A DNA stretch of 64,000 nucleotides from contig LWTL01000115.1 in assembly GCA_002101235.1 (NCBI GenBank), positions 1-64,000 of the forward strand, in the 5' to 3' direction. This DNA comes from Cycloclasticus sp. symbiont of Bathymodiolus heckerae. Lineage in GTDB: Bacteria > Pseudomonadota > Gammaproteobacteria > Methylococcales > Cycloclasticaceae. The notes under the pieces are model-generated. The model was not told the origin of the DNA, did not search any database, and saw nothing but the letters and a program-made list of their open reading frames with translations. Below, piece by piece: positions 38,430-47,072 of the stretch. A program made the position numbers and the translations under genes. Position 1 is the stretch's first letter; every line of letters starts with the position of its first letter.

Positions 38430-38996
38430 ATGATAATAAAAATAATATTAACCATGCTTCTATTTGTAAGTAACTATGCATTTTCACATGGCAATATTGA
38501 TAATAAAGATGGTGCCTGTACGTTAAACATTGGTCATGAAAGAAGTATTCATTTGAGTGCTTATCAGCCTTCAACGCACGAAGGTGAGGTTTTTTGTCAA
38601 GGCGTGCCGGATGTAGTTGATACCACGATTGTATTGGACTTTATGGAAGAAGATTCTAAAGGTTTTGCATTTGCTTTTTCTATTGGCTATATGAATAACG
38701 AAGTGCTTGAGCCATTAAGTTCTTTGCCGTTTCAGTTGTATCCACAGGGCTCAATTTTATTAAACTTCACACCTCAAGCTGAAGGAAAGTATCGTGCTAA
38801 GGTTATGTACTTAGATAAAGAGGGACATGACACATCAAAAGAATTTGATTTTTATATTGGAGAGTTAGGCCCCAATAGCCGAGAACCGTCTAGCACGCAA
38901 CAAATTGTTAAATGGATATTTATATTCATGTTGGTTTTTGGCGGAATATATTTGGTTTACACCAAAAGGGTTAATCGAGAAAAGGGCGAGCTTTAA
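38430..38996 (+). CDS. Exported protein with C-terminal membrane anchor, unknown function
   Basis: The start at 38430 (MIIKIILTMLLFVSNYAFSHG) gives a signal peptide; an earlier in-frame ATG at 38277 would put about 50 residues before it and is less likely. The 188-residue product has a periplasmic domain with two cysteines (GACTLNIGHERSIHLSAYQP and VFCQGVPD), then a C-terminal helix (WIFIFMLVFGGIYLVY) and a basic tail. The histidine-rich start and cysteines recall periplasmic proteins linked to copper enzymes, but this is weak. It is divergent from nhaD. Confidence 0.7.
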   Translation: MIIKIILTMLLFVSNYAFSHGNIDNKDGACTLNIGHERSIHLSAYQPSTHEGEVFCQGVPDVVDTTIVLDFMEEDSKGFAFAFSIGYMNNEVLEPLSSLPFQLYPQGSILLNFTPQAEGKYRAKVMYLDKEGHDTSKEFDFYIGELGPNSREPSSTQQIVKWIFIFMLVFGGIYLVYTKRVNREKGEL

Positions 38997-39133
38997 GGGT
39001 AATGTAGTTCATGTGACTAACTGGGTTATCTAAAGTAGCTAAACTATTGAATTATTAATATTAATTTTCTGCTCAGGATTGATTAATTTAAAATCTCAAC
39101 CATACTAATGAAAAATATTGAGATTGTTAAGTC

Positions 39134-39974
39134 ATGAGTGTTGCTGAAATTAAGTTTTATGATGAAAAAAAAGCAGTCGTTACCAATATCCTTGACGCAG
39201 CAGTTAAAACGCTTGATTTTGATCAAAAAAGCTACATAGAAGCTAAAGCAAAGCTCATGCAAATTATTGAGAAGCCAGGTTATGAAGGGCTTGGTTTAGG
39301 TGAGATTGTATCTATTACTAATAAAGTGATTGCTAAAGTAGCGGAGCATTCTGGCTATGTGATTGTTGAATCACCAGAAAATAATGCTGGCAATACGGGT
39401 AATGTTGCAAATGCAGAGTTAGAGGCTGATGATGCTCAAGGGGGGGAAGCGGCGACTTCTGCAATAAGAGCTAAGGTTATCCCCAGTAGCGTGAGCCGAA
39501 GTAGTGGAGTGGTTGATGAGAAGCCTAAAAAACAGAGCCTTCGAGGCAAAGAAAAGCTACTTCAATTGATGAGGCTATTGCCACCCTTAATTTCTAGGGA
39601 TGATATAGAAGTTTATTCGGCGCAAATTAGAAATGCACGTTTAGCACCTTCAACAGGTGCAAGCCCTCCTAGAACAACGGGTGACTTTGAAAAAATAGTC
39701 GTTAATGAAGTGCTAGAAACGTATACCTTTGAGTTTGATCGATTAGTGAGGGAGCAACCTAAAGCCTTTGTTGAGTCAGTGGAAATGTCGAGTGGTCGAA
39801 TTAGAAAGGTTGATATTTCAGACAAACTGCGTAAGCAGTTGGCAAGAACAGGGTCGGTGGCAGAGTTTTTTAAGCCTTAAAGACCTAGTTGACCGTCACA
39901 TTAAAGAATATGAAAATCCAGAAGGTGAAGAGAGTAGTAAGGTAAGTAGCCTATTTTTTTGGAGAAAAAAGTAA
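39134..39974 (+). pseudogene. Protein of unknown function, apparent frameshift near the C-terminus
   Basis: The frame from ATG 39134 reads 248 residues to 39880: a helical N-terminus (MSVAEIKFYDEKKAVVTNIL), an acidic Gly/Ala/Asn linker, a basic KPKKQSLRGKEKLLQL patch and a C-terminal domain. The last residues (SVAEFFKP) follow a T6 run at 39866-39871. Removing one T continues as SVAEFLSLKDLVDRHIKEYE and ends with SSLFFWRKK at 39974, giving 279 residues. The extension looks coding. The shift may be a sequencing error, a mutation, or slippage on the T run. No family is recognised. Confidence 0.6.
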
Positions 39975-39978
39975 ACGG

Positions 39979-40899
39979 CTAGCGTTTCTTTTTCCAATTC
40001 TTTTTTCGTGCGGCCTTTAATGCTGCTTTTTCCGCAATAATACGCTCAGTTTTTACAATCTCAGCTTCAATTATTTCGGGTGTTTCTAGTGTAACACTAC
40101 CTAATGCGCCACTTCTAAAGTCATGTATGAAGAGGGCTGATGCTTTATTCAAGTTTACATGCCCACCACTGACTAGTGCGCCACGCTTTCGTCCAATCGC
40201 TTCAAGTAGCTCCGTCTCATCGCGAGGAGGTTCTTCTAATGAATACCGTTCAAATAACGCGCTGGGGTGGTTATTTAAGAAGTATTCAGCAGCGTAATAA
40301 GCAATATCATCATATTCTATAGCGGTGTCTTTTATAGCGCCTGTAATAGCTAGGCGATAGCCGCTGTCTAGATTTTCAACCTTTGGCCACAGTAACCCGG
40401 GCGTATCGTACAAAATAATATTGTTACCTAAATCAATACGTTGCTGGGTTTGAGTGACAGCGGGTTCATTGCCTGTTTTAGCAATGGTTCTGTCGGCAAG
40501 GGTGTTAATGAGTGTCGATTTCCCCACGTTGGGAATACCTGTGATGAGGCAAGTAATAGGGGATATTTTTGTACCTTTATTAGGGAAAAACTTTCGGCAT
40601 AAAGCGAAAATTTGCTCACTCTTATTAGGCTGTTGCAAGTTCAGAGCAAGTGTTTTTGTGTTCTTTTTTTGTTCTAAGTATTCTTGCCACTCTTTGGTCA
40701 AGGCATCGTCAGCCAGATCAGTTTTATTAAGAATTTTAATACATGGTTTGTTGCCGCGAATTTCAGCCAGCATCGGGTTTTCACTGCTGAAAGGAATCCT
40801 CGCGTCCAACACTTCAATAAACATATCAACTTCAGGGAGACGTTTTTTGATCTCTTTTTGGGCTTTGTGCATATGCCCGGGGTACCAGTTAATACTCAT
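39979..40899 (-). CDS. ylqF: Ribosome biogenesis GTPase YlqF (RbgA)
   Basis: The 306-residue GTPase is circularly permuted: G4 LNKTD near residue 57 precedes G1 GIPNVGKSTLIN near residue 124 and G3 DTPGLLWPK near residue 165. The start MSINWYPGHMHKAQKEI is the family signature. It acts late in 50S assembly. It lies 12 bases downstream of slyX on the minus strand and is likely in one operon with slyX and deaD. Confidence 0.94.
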   Translation of the reverse strand: MSINWYPGHMHKAQKEIKKRLPEVDMFIEVLDARIPFSSENPMLAEIRGNKPCIKILNKTDLADDALTKEWQEYLEQKKNTKTLALNLQQPNKSEQIFALCRKFFPNKGTKISPITCLITGIPNVGKSTLINTLADRTIAKTGNEPAVTQTQQRIDLGNNIILYDTPGLLWPKVENLDSGYRLAITGAIKDTAIEYDDIAYYAAEYFLNNHPSALFERYSLEEPPRDETELLEAIGRKRGALVSGGHVNLNKASALFIHDFRSGALGSVTLETPEIIEAEIVKTERIIAEKAALKAARKKNWKKKR

Positions 40900-40911
40900 C
40901 GTTTTTTCTTA

Positions 40912-41121
40912 TTAGTAGTGTGGCGGCACATCATCAAGCGCGTTAAAAAGAGACTGCTCGCCATTGCTAGGGTCTTGAGCGCCTTCTTTTAACTGCTTGA
41001 GCTGCTTTTGTAATGAATCAAGTTGGTCTTGCTGACGGCAAATGACACGATCCAATTGCTGGATCGTGTCTTCTTGGTAAGCCGCTTTAATTTCAAGCTC
41101 AGTTATTCGCTCGTCAACCAT
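40912..41121 (-). CDS. slyX: SlyX family protein
   Basis: The 69-residue coiled-coil protein starts ITELEIKAAYQEDTIQQLD and ends DDVPPHY, the C-terminal signature of SlyX. The function is unknown. It starts three bases after the deaD stop. Confidence 0.9.
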   Translation of the reverse strand: MVDERITELEIKAAYQEDTIQQLDRVICRQQDQLDSLQKQLKQLKEGAQDPSNGEQSLFNALDDVPPHY

Positions 41122-41124
41122 GCG

Positions 41125-42924
41125 TTAAGAAACCTTCTTTGCTTTTTTCTTTTTAGGTTTTTTAGTGTACGTTTTTTTCTTGCCATTAGCCGGTTTAGCA
41201 GATGTGGCAGCTGGTTGAGCAACGTGGTCTGTTGTTTCAATGTCCAACGGTTGGTTACGCACACGCAGTTTTTTAAGGCTTTTAAATACAATGTCAGGCA
41301 TGCCTTTAGGTAGCTCAATATAGCTGTGGTCATCGCGTAGTTCAATGTGGCCAATGTTTCTTGGTTCAACATCCGCTTCATTAGCAATAGCGCCAACAAT
41401 ATCGCCAGGTGTGGCATTGTGGTTTTTACCCACAGCAATGCGGAAGTTATCCATAGGGACTTTTACATTACCGCGTTTGCTTTTAGGTGCATCGCCTCTT
41501 TCAGGTCTGAACGATTTGCTCTCACGTATTCTAGGTGAGCGTTCGCCACGGGCAGGGCGGTCATCACTGCTGTTATGCGTTTTAACTTTTTTGCCCTTTT
41601 TACCTTCTTCTAATTCTAGAGGTTTGCTTTTTTGCGCCATAAACGCCAAAGCACTTGATAATTGCACTGGGTCCGTATCGTGTTCTTCCAAATAAGATTG
41701 AATGATTTGCTGGAAAAACGCCAAATCTTTATGGCCAAGCGCCTCAGTAATGCTTTCTTTAAACTGGCTAACGCGTTTTTCGTTAACTTGCTGACGTGTT
41801 GGTAGTTCCATTGGTTTAATGGCTTGCTTAGTCGCGTTTTCAATTGCGCGTAATAAACGACGTTCGCGTGGTGCAACAAACAAAATCGCTTTACCGGTTC
41901 TACCGGCACGGCCAGTACGACCAATACGGTGAACATACGCTTCAGTATCGTAAGGAATATCGTAGTTAATTACGTGACTAATACGTTTAACATCAATACC
42001 GCGAGCGGCAACATCGGTTGCAACTAGGATATCAATTTGGCCTTTTTTCAATTGCGCAATCGTACGTTCGCGTAAAGACTGTGTCATATCACCATTAATG
42101 GCTGACGCAGAGTAACCTCGCGCTTCAAGCTTGTCAGCCAGTTCAACCGTTAATGCTTTTGTACGCACAAACATAATAATACCGTCAAAGTCTTCCACTT
42201 CAAGAATACGTGTTAACGCATCCAATTTATGAAGGCCACTCACCATCCAAAAACGCTGTTCAATACTATCAACAGTAGAGGTTTTAGAGGCAATCTTAAC
42301 GCTTTTAGGATTGTTCAAATACTTGTCAGCAACGCGGCGAATAGGCGCAGGCATGGTGGCTGAGAATAGAGCTGTTTGGCGGTCTTTTGGTGCTTGCTCT
42401 AAAATCCACTCAATATCATCAATAAAACCCATACGAAGCATTTCATCGCCTTCGTCTAACACGATGGTTTTAAGATTATGTAGCTTTAATGTCTTACGGC
42501 GTAAATGATCCATCACACGACCAGGCGTGCCCACAACAACATGCACACCACGCTTTAATTGGCGTAACTGAGTGTCCATCGCTTGGCCACCGTAAATAGG
42601 TAGTACGTTAAAGCCTTTCATAGCGCCGGCATATGTTTTGAATGCCTCGGCTACTTGAATAGCCAGTTCGCGTGTTGGTGCTAAAACTAGTACTTGTGGT
42701 TCAGCCTTACTTAAATCTATTTTAGATAAAAGAGGTAACGCGAATGCGGCAGTTTTACCTGTACCTGTTTGTGCTGTGCCAATAATATCGTCACCCTGTA
42801 ATAAAAGGGGAATAGCTTCCGCTTGAATAGGGGACGGTTGTTCGTAGCCTATGCGTTTCAGAGCGTCGAGTACAGGTGTAGACAGCGCTAAATCAGCGAA
42901 GCCTATTGAGGATTGGGATGTCAT
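41125..42924 (-). CDS. deaD: DEAD-box RNA helicase DeaD/CsdA with a DEGD motif II
   Basis: The 599-residue protein has Q motif GYEQPSPIQAEAIPLLL, Walker A AQTGTGKTAAF near residue 58, PTRELA, the motif II segment VLDEGDEMLRMGF near residue 155, SAT, and the C-terminal helicase motifs RGIDVKR and HRIGRTGRAGR. The C-terminus carries the DbpA-type RNA-binding fold (FRIAVGKNHNATPGDIVGAI) and a Lys-rich tail, as in CsdA, which acts in ribosome assembly and cold growth. Motif II reads DEGD rather than DEAD. Codon GGC supports a true Gly. Confidence 0.94.
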   Translation of the reverse strand: MTSQSSIGFADLALSTPVLDALKRIGYEQPSPIQAEAIPLLLQGDDIIGTAQTGTGKTAAFALPLLSKIDLSKAEPQVLVLAPTRELAIQVAEAFKTYAGAMKGFNVLPIYGGQAMDTQLRQLKRGVHVVVGTPGRVMDHLRRKTLKLHNLKTIVLDEGDEMLRMGFIDDIEWILEQAPKDRQTALFSATMPAPIRRVADKYLNNPKSVKIASKTSTVDSIEQRFWMVSGLHKLDALTRILEVEDFDGIIMFVRTKALTVELADKLEARGYSASAINGDMTQSLRERTIAQLKKGQIDILVATDVAARGIDVKRISHVINYDIPYDTEAYVHRIGRTGRAGRTGKAILFVAPRERRLLRAIENATKQAIKPMELPTRQQVNEKRVSQFKESITEALGHKDLAFFQQIIQSYLEEHDTDPVQLSSALAFMAQKSKPLELEEGKKGKKVKTHNSSDDRPARGERSPRIRESKSFRPERGDAPKSKRGNVKVPMDNFRIAVGKNHNATPGDIVGAIANEADVEPRNIGHIELRDDHSYIELPKGMPDIVFKSLKKLRVRNQPLDIETTDHVAQPAATSAKPANGKKKTYTKKPKKKKAKKVS

Positions 42925-43198
42925 TTATAAAGCCTTAATATAGGGGACAGAGAAGGCGTTAACTGAGAATCAATTATGCGTCTGTCAGAGATAAAGTCGG
43001 CATTATACGCTATTTAGGCTTGTAACTGTTGAAATACTCTATTTAAAACAGTGAGATAGAAAGAAAATAAAGAACATGAAAATAAACAGAGTGATGGCTT
43101 CAGAGGAAAGAAACAGTATTAAACATTCAGAATGGGTAAATTTAGTCTATTATTTTAGTATTAAGCGTTGATGTTGCCCAAGGGATGGGGCGCAAGGT

Positions 43199-43798
43199 AT
43201 GAAGGAGAAGAAATTGATACATAATGTAAAGCTGGTTTTCATATTGGCAACTATTGTCGTGTTTTTGTCGGCTTGTAGCAGCGCTTTGCCTAAAGCAGAA
43301 AATAAAACAAAGTCACCGTGGCGTACATTTTCGGAAGCTATGGCTGCTTACGATGGCATTGTCGTTAACCAATCAAATAAGGCTGACTTACGTAAACTCG
43401 GGTTCGATCCGTACTCTACGCCAAATGTAAAGATTCTCTCTTACTTGGATATCATCCGTAAATTTGTACCCAATAATTCAGTAAAGCATGAGCAAATTCC
43501 TTTGAACGTTCGGAAGTGCTTAGCAAAGCAGGAGCTCTGCATTGCATATGAAGCAAGTCCCGGAACGCTTAAAAGAAAACGTGTGGGCAGTACATTCCTT
43601 GATTTATTGAAATTCAAGCGTAAAACGATTGAAACAGGTTGGCGCTTTAATGCGTTGATCGTGCTTGATGACGGTGTTGCTGTGTATAAAATATGGAACG
43701 GCGTTCCTATTATTGACTCTGAGAAAACACGAAAGAATCCGTTGGGACCTCTACAAGGATCGGGTGGTTCTTTGGCCAGGGATGCGGCAGGGATATGA
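43199..43798 (+). CDS. Lipoprotein of unknown function
   Basis: The 199-residue product has a lipoprotein signal (IHNVKLVFILATIVVFLSAC, lipobox LSAC). The mature part (AMAAYDGIVVNQSNKADLRKLGFDPYSTPNVKILSYLD region) contains two cysteines at RKCLAKQELCIAYEASPGT and has SPWRTFSEAMAAYD and GWRFNALIVLDDGVAVYKIW blocks. The layout recalls small conserved gammaproteobacterial lipoproteins of unknown role. It precedes the GGDEF/EAL gene by 95 bases. Confidence 0.75.
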   Translation: MKEKKLIHNVKLVFILATIVVFLSACSSALPKAENKTKSPWRTFSEAMAAYDGIVVNQSNKADLRKLGFDPYSTPNVKILSYLDIIRKFVPNNSVKHEQIPLNVRKCLAKQELCIAYEASPGTLKRKRVGSTFLDLLKFKRKTIETGWRFNALIVLDDGVAVYKIWNGVPIIDSEKTRKNPLGPLQGSGGSLARDAAGI

Positions 43799-43893
43799 TG
43801 ACCTCCAATAACTAAAGTACATGGAAACCATTTCGGTTAAATGATCTACACTTACAATTATTCATAATAAAAAAGTAATGCAGGGGCGCTAAC

Positions 43894-46725
43894 TTGAGGG
43901 TTGCAAAACAAGATAAAAACATTGAGTTGTTTCAGCAACTCTTTGAGAGAGTAGATGAAGCATCTTTATTGATGAAAGATGGTGTATTTATTGATTGCAA
44001 TGCTGCTGCGGTCAAAATGGTTGGCTATCCAAGCAGAGAGGCGTTAGTCAGATGCTGCCCAGAAGAACTGTCGCCCCCTAACCAGCCTAATGGTGAATTA
44101 TCAGCAGAAGCAATTAAAAAACATGGGGCTTTAACGAGGCAAAAAGGAACGCAGTGGTTTGATTGGGTCCGTTTACGGTACGATGGTTCGGCCATATATC
44201 TAAATGTTTCATTAACCTTGCTGATGTTGGGTGGGGAAGAATATATTCATGTTTTGTGGCGCGAGCATTCTAAAGATGACTCGAAACGTCAAATTGATTC
44301 GATGACTCAGTTCATTGAAAAAATGGGTGATGCCCACCTTGTTCTTAAAAACGGTGTTTATATGGAATGTAACCAAGCAGCGGCTGATATGCTTGGTTAT
44401 CCCGATAAACAAAGCGTACTTAATTTGGGGCGTGAGAGTTTTTACCCCGAGTTTCAGCCCGATGGTAGTAATTCATTAGAGAAAGCCAAAAAGGTTATTG
44501 AAAAGACGCGTAAAGAAGGCTCCCTCAGTTTCGAGTGGACGTATAAAAAGCGTGATGGTTCGCTTTTGCATGCTATGTTGATGATGACATTTGCCTTTAT
44601 TGATGGCGAAGAAATTCTTCATATTGTTTGGCGGGATATGTCTCCACAACTTAAGGCACAATCTGATTCGATTAAAGAATTACTCGGCCGGATGGGCGAT
44701 GCCTCTTTGCTCATTAAAGACAATAAGTATATTGATTGTAACCAAGCGGCGGCAGACTTGCTTGGTTACCCAACTAAACAGGCGCTATTAGGTATTCATC
44801 CCATCAAAATTTCTCCAGAGACTCAACCAGATGGCCGTGATTCTGTTGAAAAAGCAAATGAACTCATGGCAAGGGGTTATGAAGAAAGTTCAAGCTATTT
44901 TGAATGGATGCACCTTAAGCGTGATGGCTCGCAAATTCTTGTTGAGGCTCTACTAACCCCCGTTAAAATCAATAATGAAGAAATGATTCATGTGATTTGG
45001 CGTGATATTACAAATATTAAGCGTCAACAACATGAGTTAATAGAAAGCGAGCAAAAATATAAGGCATTATTTGAAGATTCAGCTGATGCAATGCTCATCA
45101 TTGATGGCGAAAAGTTCGTAGATTGCAATGAGGCAGCCATTGAAATGCTTGGTTATGACGATAGGGGGGAGATGTTAGAGAAGCATCCATCTGAATTATC
45201 GCCGCCTAAACAAGAAGACGGTCAACATTCTTTTGAAAAAGCTAATGAGATGATGAAAATTGCTTTTGATAAAGGCTCCCACCGTTTTGAATGGGATCAC
45301 GTGCGTAAGAATGGTGAGGTTTTCCCCGTCGAGGTGTTAGTAACCGTTATAGACTTCGATGACAGGCAACTTTTGCATATTGTTTGGCGAGATATTACAG
45401 AGAAGAAGAAAGCGCAAGAACAAATCAAAAAGTTAGCCTACGAAGACGATTTAACAGGGCTGGCCAATAGGCGCACGCTTGTTGAACGGTTAGAGCATGT
45501 TTTAGCTATTTATAAGCGAACACACTATAAAGGTGCGCTGCTGTTTATCGATTTAGACTACTTTAAGAATATTAACGATACCTTAGGGCATATCGCAGGT
45601 GATAGCCTCTTGAAACAAGTATCCAAGCGGCTTAGTTCAACAGTAAGGTTGGGTGACACAGTCTCACGTTTTGGTGGAGATGAGTTTGTCATTATGCTTG
45701 AAGATCTAGATAAAGATGCAATTTATGCTGCCAGCAAAGCAGAAATGGCATGCGAAAATTTATTGAGCGATTTGAACCTCCCGTATGAGCTCAATGGTAA
45801 AGAAGTGTTTGTTTCTGCCAGCATTGGCGTAACCATGTTCAGCGAAAAAAGTTTAACAAGGGTATTGCTGCAACAGTCAGACATTGCTATGTACCAAGCT
45901 AAAGCTTCAGGGCGTAATGCCATCCGCTTTTTCGACCCTGTTATGCAGCAAGCAATTGATGAGAGAGCTAAAACAGAGCAACTCATTAAAGATGGCTTAT
46001 CTAATAACCAATTTGAATTGCATTACCAATTACAAGTTAACGAACATGGTAATGCACTCGGCGTAGAAGCCTTGCTTCGTTTGAAGCACTCAGAGCAAGG
46101 CTATATTCCGCCTATGGAGTACATTCCTATTGCTGAAGAAACAGGGTTGATAGTCCATGTTGGTCAATGGGTGTTAGATACCGCATGTCAGCAATTAAAA
46201 CAGTGGGAAAATAAGCCTAGTACAGCCAATATCACCATTGCTGTTAACGTTAGCCCATTAGAATTCAAAGAAGAAAGTTTTGTACTTAATGTATTAGGAG
46301 CTATTAGGCGAAGCGACATTAATCCAAAACGGCTAAAGTTGGAGCTTACTGAGACAATGTTAGTGGATGATGTTGATGACATTATTCTAAAAATGAACCT
46401 CTTAAAAGAAAATGGTGTGCAGTTCTCAATGGATGACTTTGGAACGGGCTATTCATCGCTGCAATACCTCAGACAGTTGCCGTTAGACCAGCTCAAGATT
46501 GACCAATCATTTGTGCGCGATTTAGAGCACGATGAACAAGATAGATCTATTGTGAAAACCATCATCGCAATGGGGCAAGGTTTAGGTCTTGATGTTATCG
46601 CCGAAGGTGTAGAGAACACTCAGCAGCAAGAGATGTTATTAGAATATGGGTGTAGTAATTACCAAGGCTACCTGTTTGCAAGACCCTTACCCATCGGTGA
46701 GGTTGAGGAGCTGCTGAACGCTTAG
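43894..46725 (+). CDS. Four-PAS GGDEF/EAL c-di-GMP turnover protein
   Basis: The 943-residue protein starts at TTG 43894 after a GGGGCG site. Four PAS-like repeats span about 8-125, 128-247, 253-375 and 382-505, each with a CNxAAxxMLGYP-type core and a W-RD end. The GGDEF domain (about 510-675) has intact RFGGDEF, and the EAL domain (about 690-940) has GVEALLRL and MDDFGTGYSSL, so both synthase and phosphodiesterase activity are possible. No membrane segment is seen. The sensory input is unknown. PAS repeats this alike within one gene suggest recent internal duplication. It is monocistronic, with a terminator 50 bases downstream. Confidence 0.93.
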   Translation: MRVAKQDKNIELFQQLFERVDEASLLMKDGVFIDCNAAAVKMVGYPSREALVRCCPEELSPPNQPNGELSAEAIKKHGALTRQKGTQWFDWVRLRYDGSAIYLNVSLTLLMLGGEEYIHVLWREHSKDDSKRQIDSMTQFIEKMGDAHLVLKNGVYMECNQAAADMLGYPDKQSVLNLGRESFYPEFQPDGSNSLEKAKKVIEKTRKEGSLSFEWTYKKRDGSLLHAMLMMTFAFIDGEEILHIVWRDMSPQLKAQSDSIKELLGRMGDASLLIKDNKYIDCNQAAADLLGYPTKQALLGIHPIKISPETQPDGRDSVEKANELMARGYEESSSYFEWMHLKRDGSQILVEALLTPVKINNEEMIHVIWRDITNIKRQQHELIESEQKYKALFEDSADAMLIIDGEKFVDCNEAAIEMLGYDDRGEMLEKHPSELSPPKQEDGQHSFEKANEMMKIAFDKGSHRFEWDHVRKNGEVFPVEVLVTVIDFDDRQLLHIVWRDITEKKKAQEQIKKLAYEDDLTGLANRRTLVERLEHVLAIYKRTHYKGALLFIDLDYFKNINDTLGHIAGDSLLKQVSKRLSSTVRLGDTVSRFGGDEFVIMLEDLDKDAIYAASKAEMACENLLSDLNLPYELNGKEVFVSASIGVTMFSEKSLTRVLLQQSDIAMYQAKASGRNAIRFFDPVMQQAIDERAKTEQLIKDGLSNNQFELHYQLQVNEHGNALGVEALLRLKHSEQGYIPPMEYIPIAEETGLIVHVGQWVLDTACQQLKQWENKPSTANITIAVNVSPLEFKEESFVLNVLGAIRRSDINPKRLKLELTETMLVDDVDDIILKMNLLKENGVQFSMDDFGTGYSSLQYLRQLPLDQLKIDQSFVRDLEHDEQDRSIVKTIIAMGQGLGLDVIAEGVENTQQQEMLLEYGCSNYQGYLFARPLPIGEVEELLNA

Positions 46726-46777
46726 GGCTGTTAGCGTTGAATTTAAACGATGTTGAATGATTGATGCAGGTAAGAAA

Positions 46778-46816
46778 AATAACTCCTTATAAATCTAGGG
46801 GTTATTTTATTTTCTT
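46778..46816 (+). terminator. Hairpin terminator after the four-PAS gene, probably bidirectional
   Basis: AATAACTCC pairs with GGGGTTATT around an 11-base loop, with a T-rich stretch on the plus strand and an AATAAC/T run on the minus strand. It ends the GGDEF/EAL gene. It may also once have ended an ssrA-like transcript from the right. Confidence 0.65.
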
Positions 46817-46819
46817 GGG

Positions 46820-46835
46820 GTGGCGGGGATTGAAC
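46820..46835 (-). repeat. Copy of the tmRNA 3' end, candidate attachment-site remnant
   Basis: GTGGCGGGGATTGAAC here equals the T-arm and acceptor region of ssrA at 50295-50310 (GTGGCGGGAATTGAAC) except for one base, in the same orientation. Flanking bases diverge. The two direct copies bracket the two nucleotide-sugar genes, as expected of an ssrA-targeting element. Confidence 0.5.
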
Positions 46836-47072
46836 TGAACTTCTAACTATTTGAAATTTAAGTTAATATTCGGTTTAAATTAAATCGATGTTACTATGAA
46901 TATTACTTAAAACGCATGTCACCAAGTTGATTCCCAAACGCTCTAAAAATGCGCTAATTGGTAGAGCAATTTATAATTTCTTAAATTCAAACTATACTCC
47001 AACTTGATGGTAATTTTAGCAAGTTGTTTTGCTTTTTTAGCTGTTTGAATACTTTATTTCGGAATAATTTAA

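Larger units (their letters stand above)
46726..47072. other. 347-base gap: terminator, tmRNA 3'-end copy, AT-rich promoter region
   Basis: No ORF of useful length is present. It holds the hairpin at 46778-46806, a copy of the ssrA 3' end at 46820-46835, a tRNA-D-arm-like string at 46951-46968, and AT-rich sequence before the nucleotide-sugar dehydrogenase. The last part may hold the promoter. Confidence 0.6.

Noticed and set aside
43076..43171. 31-codon ORF upstream of the lipoprotein gene
   Set aside because: No ribosome site, no recognisable composition; probably chance.
46951..46968. tRNA D-arm-like string (GCGCTAATTGGTAGAGCA) followed by a possible anticodon arm
   Set aside because: No acceptor stem or proper T arm can be formed around it, so it is not called a tRNA gene. 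It may be a decayed remnant near the tmRNA copy.
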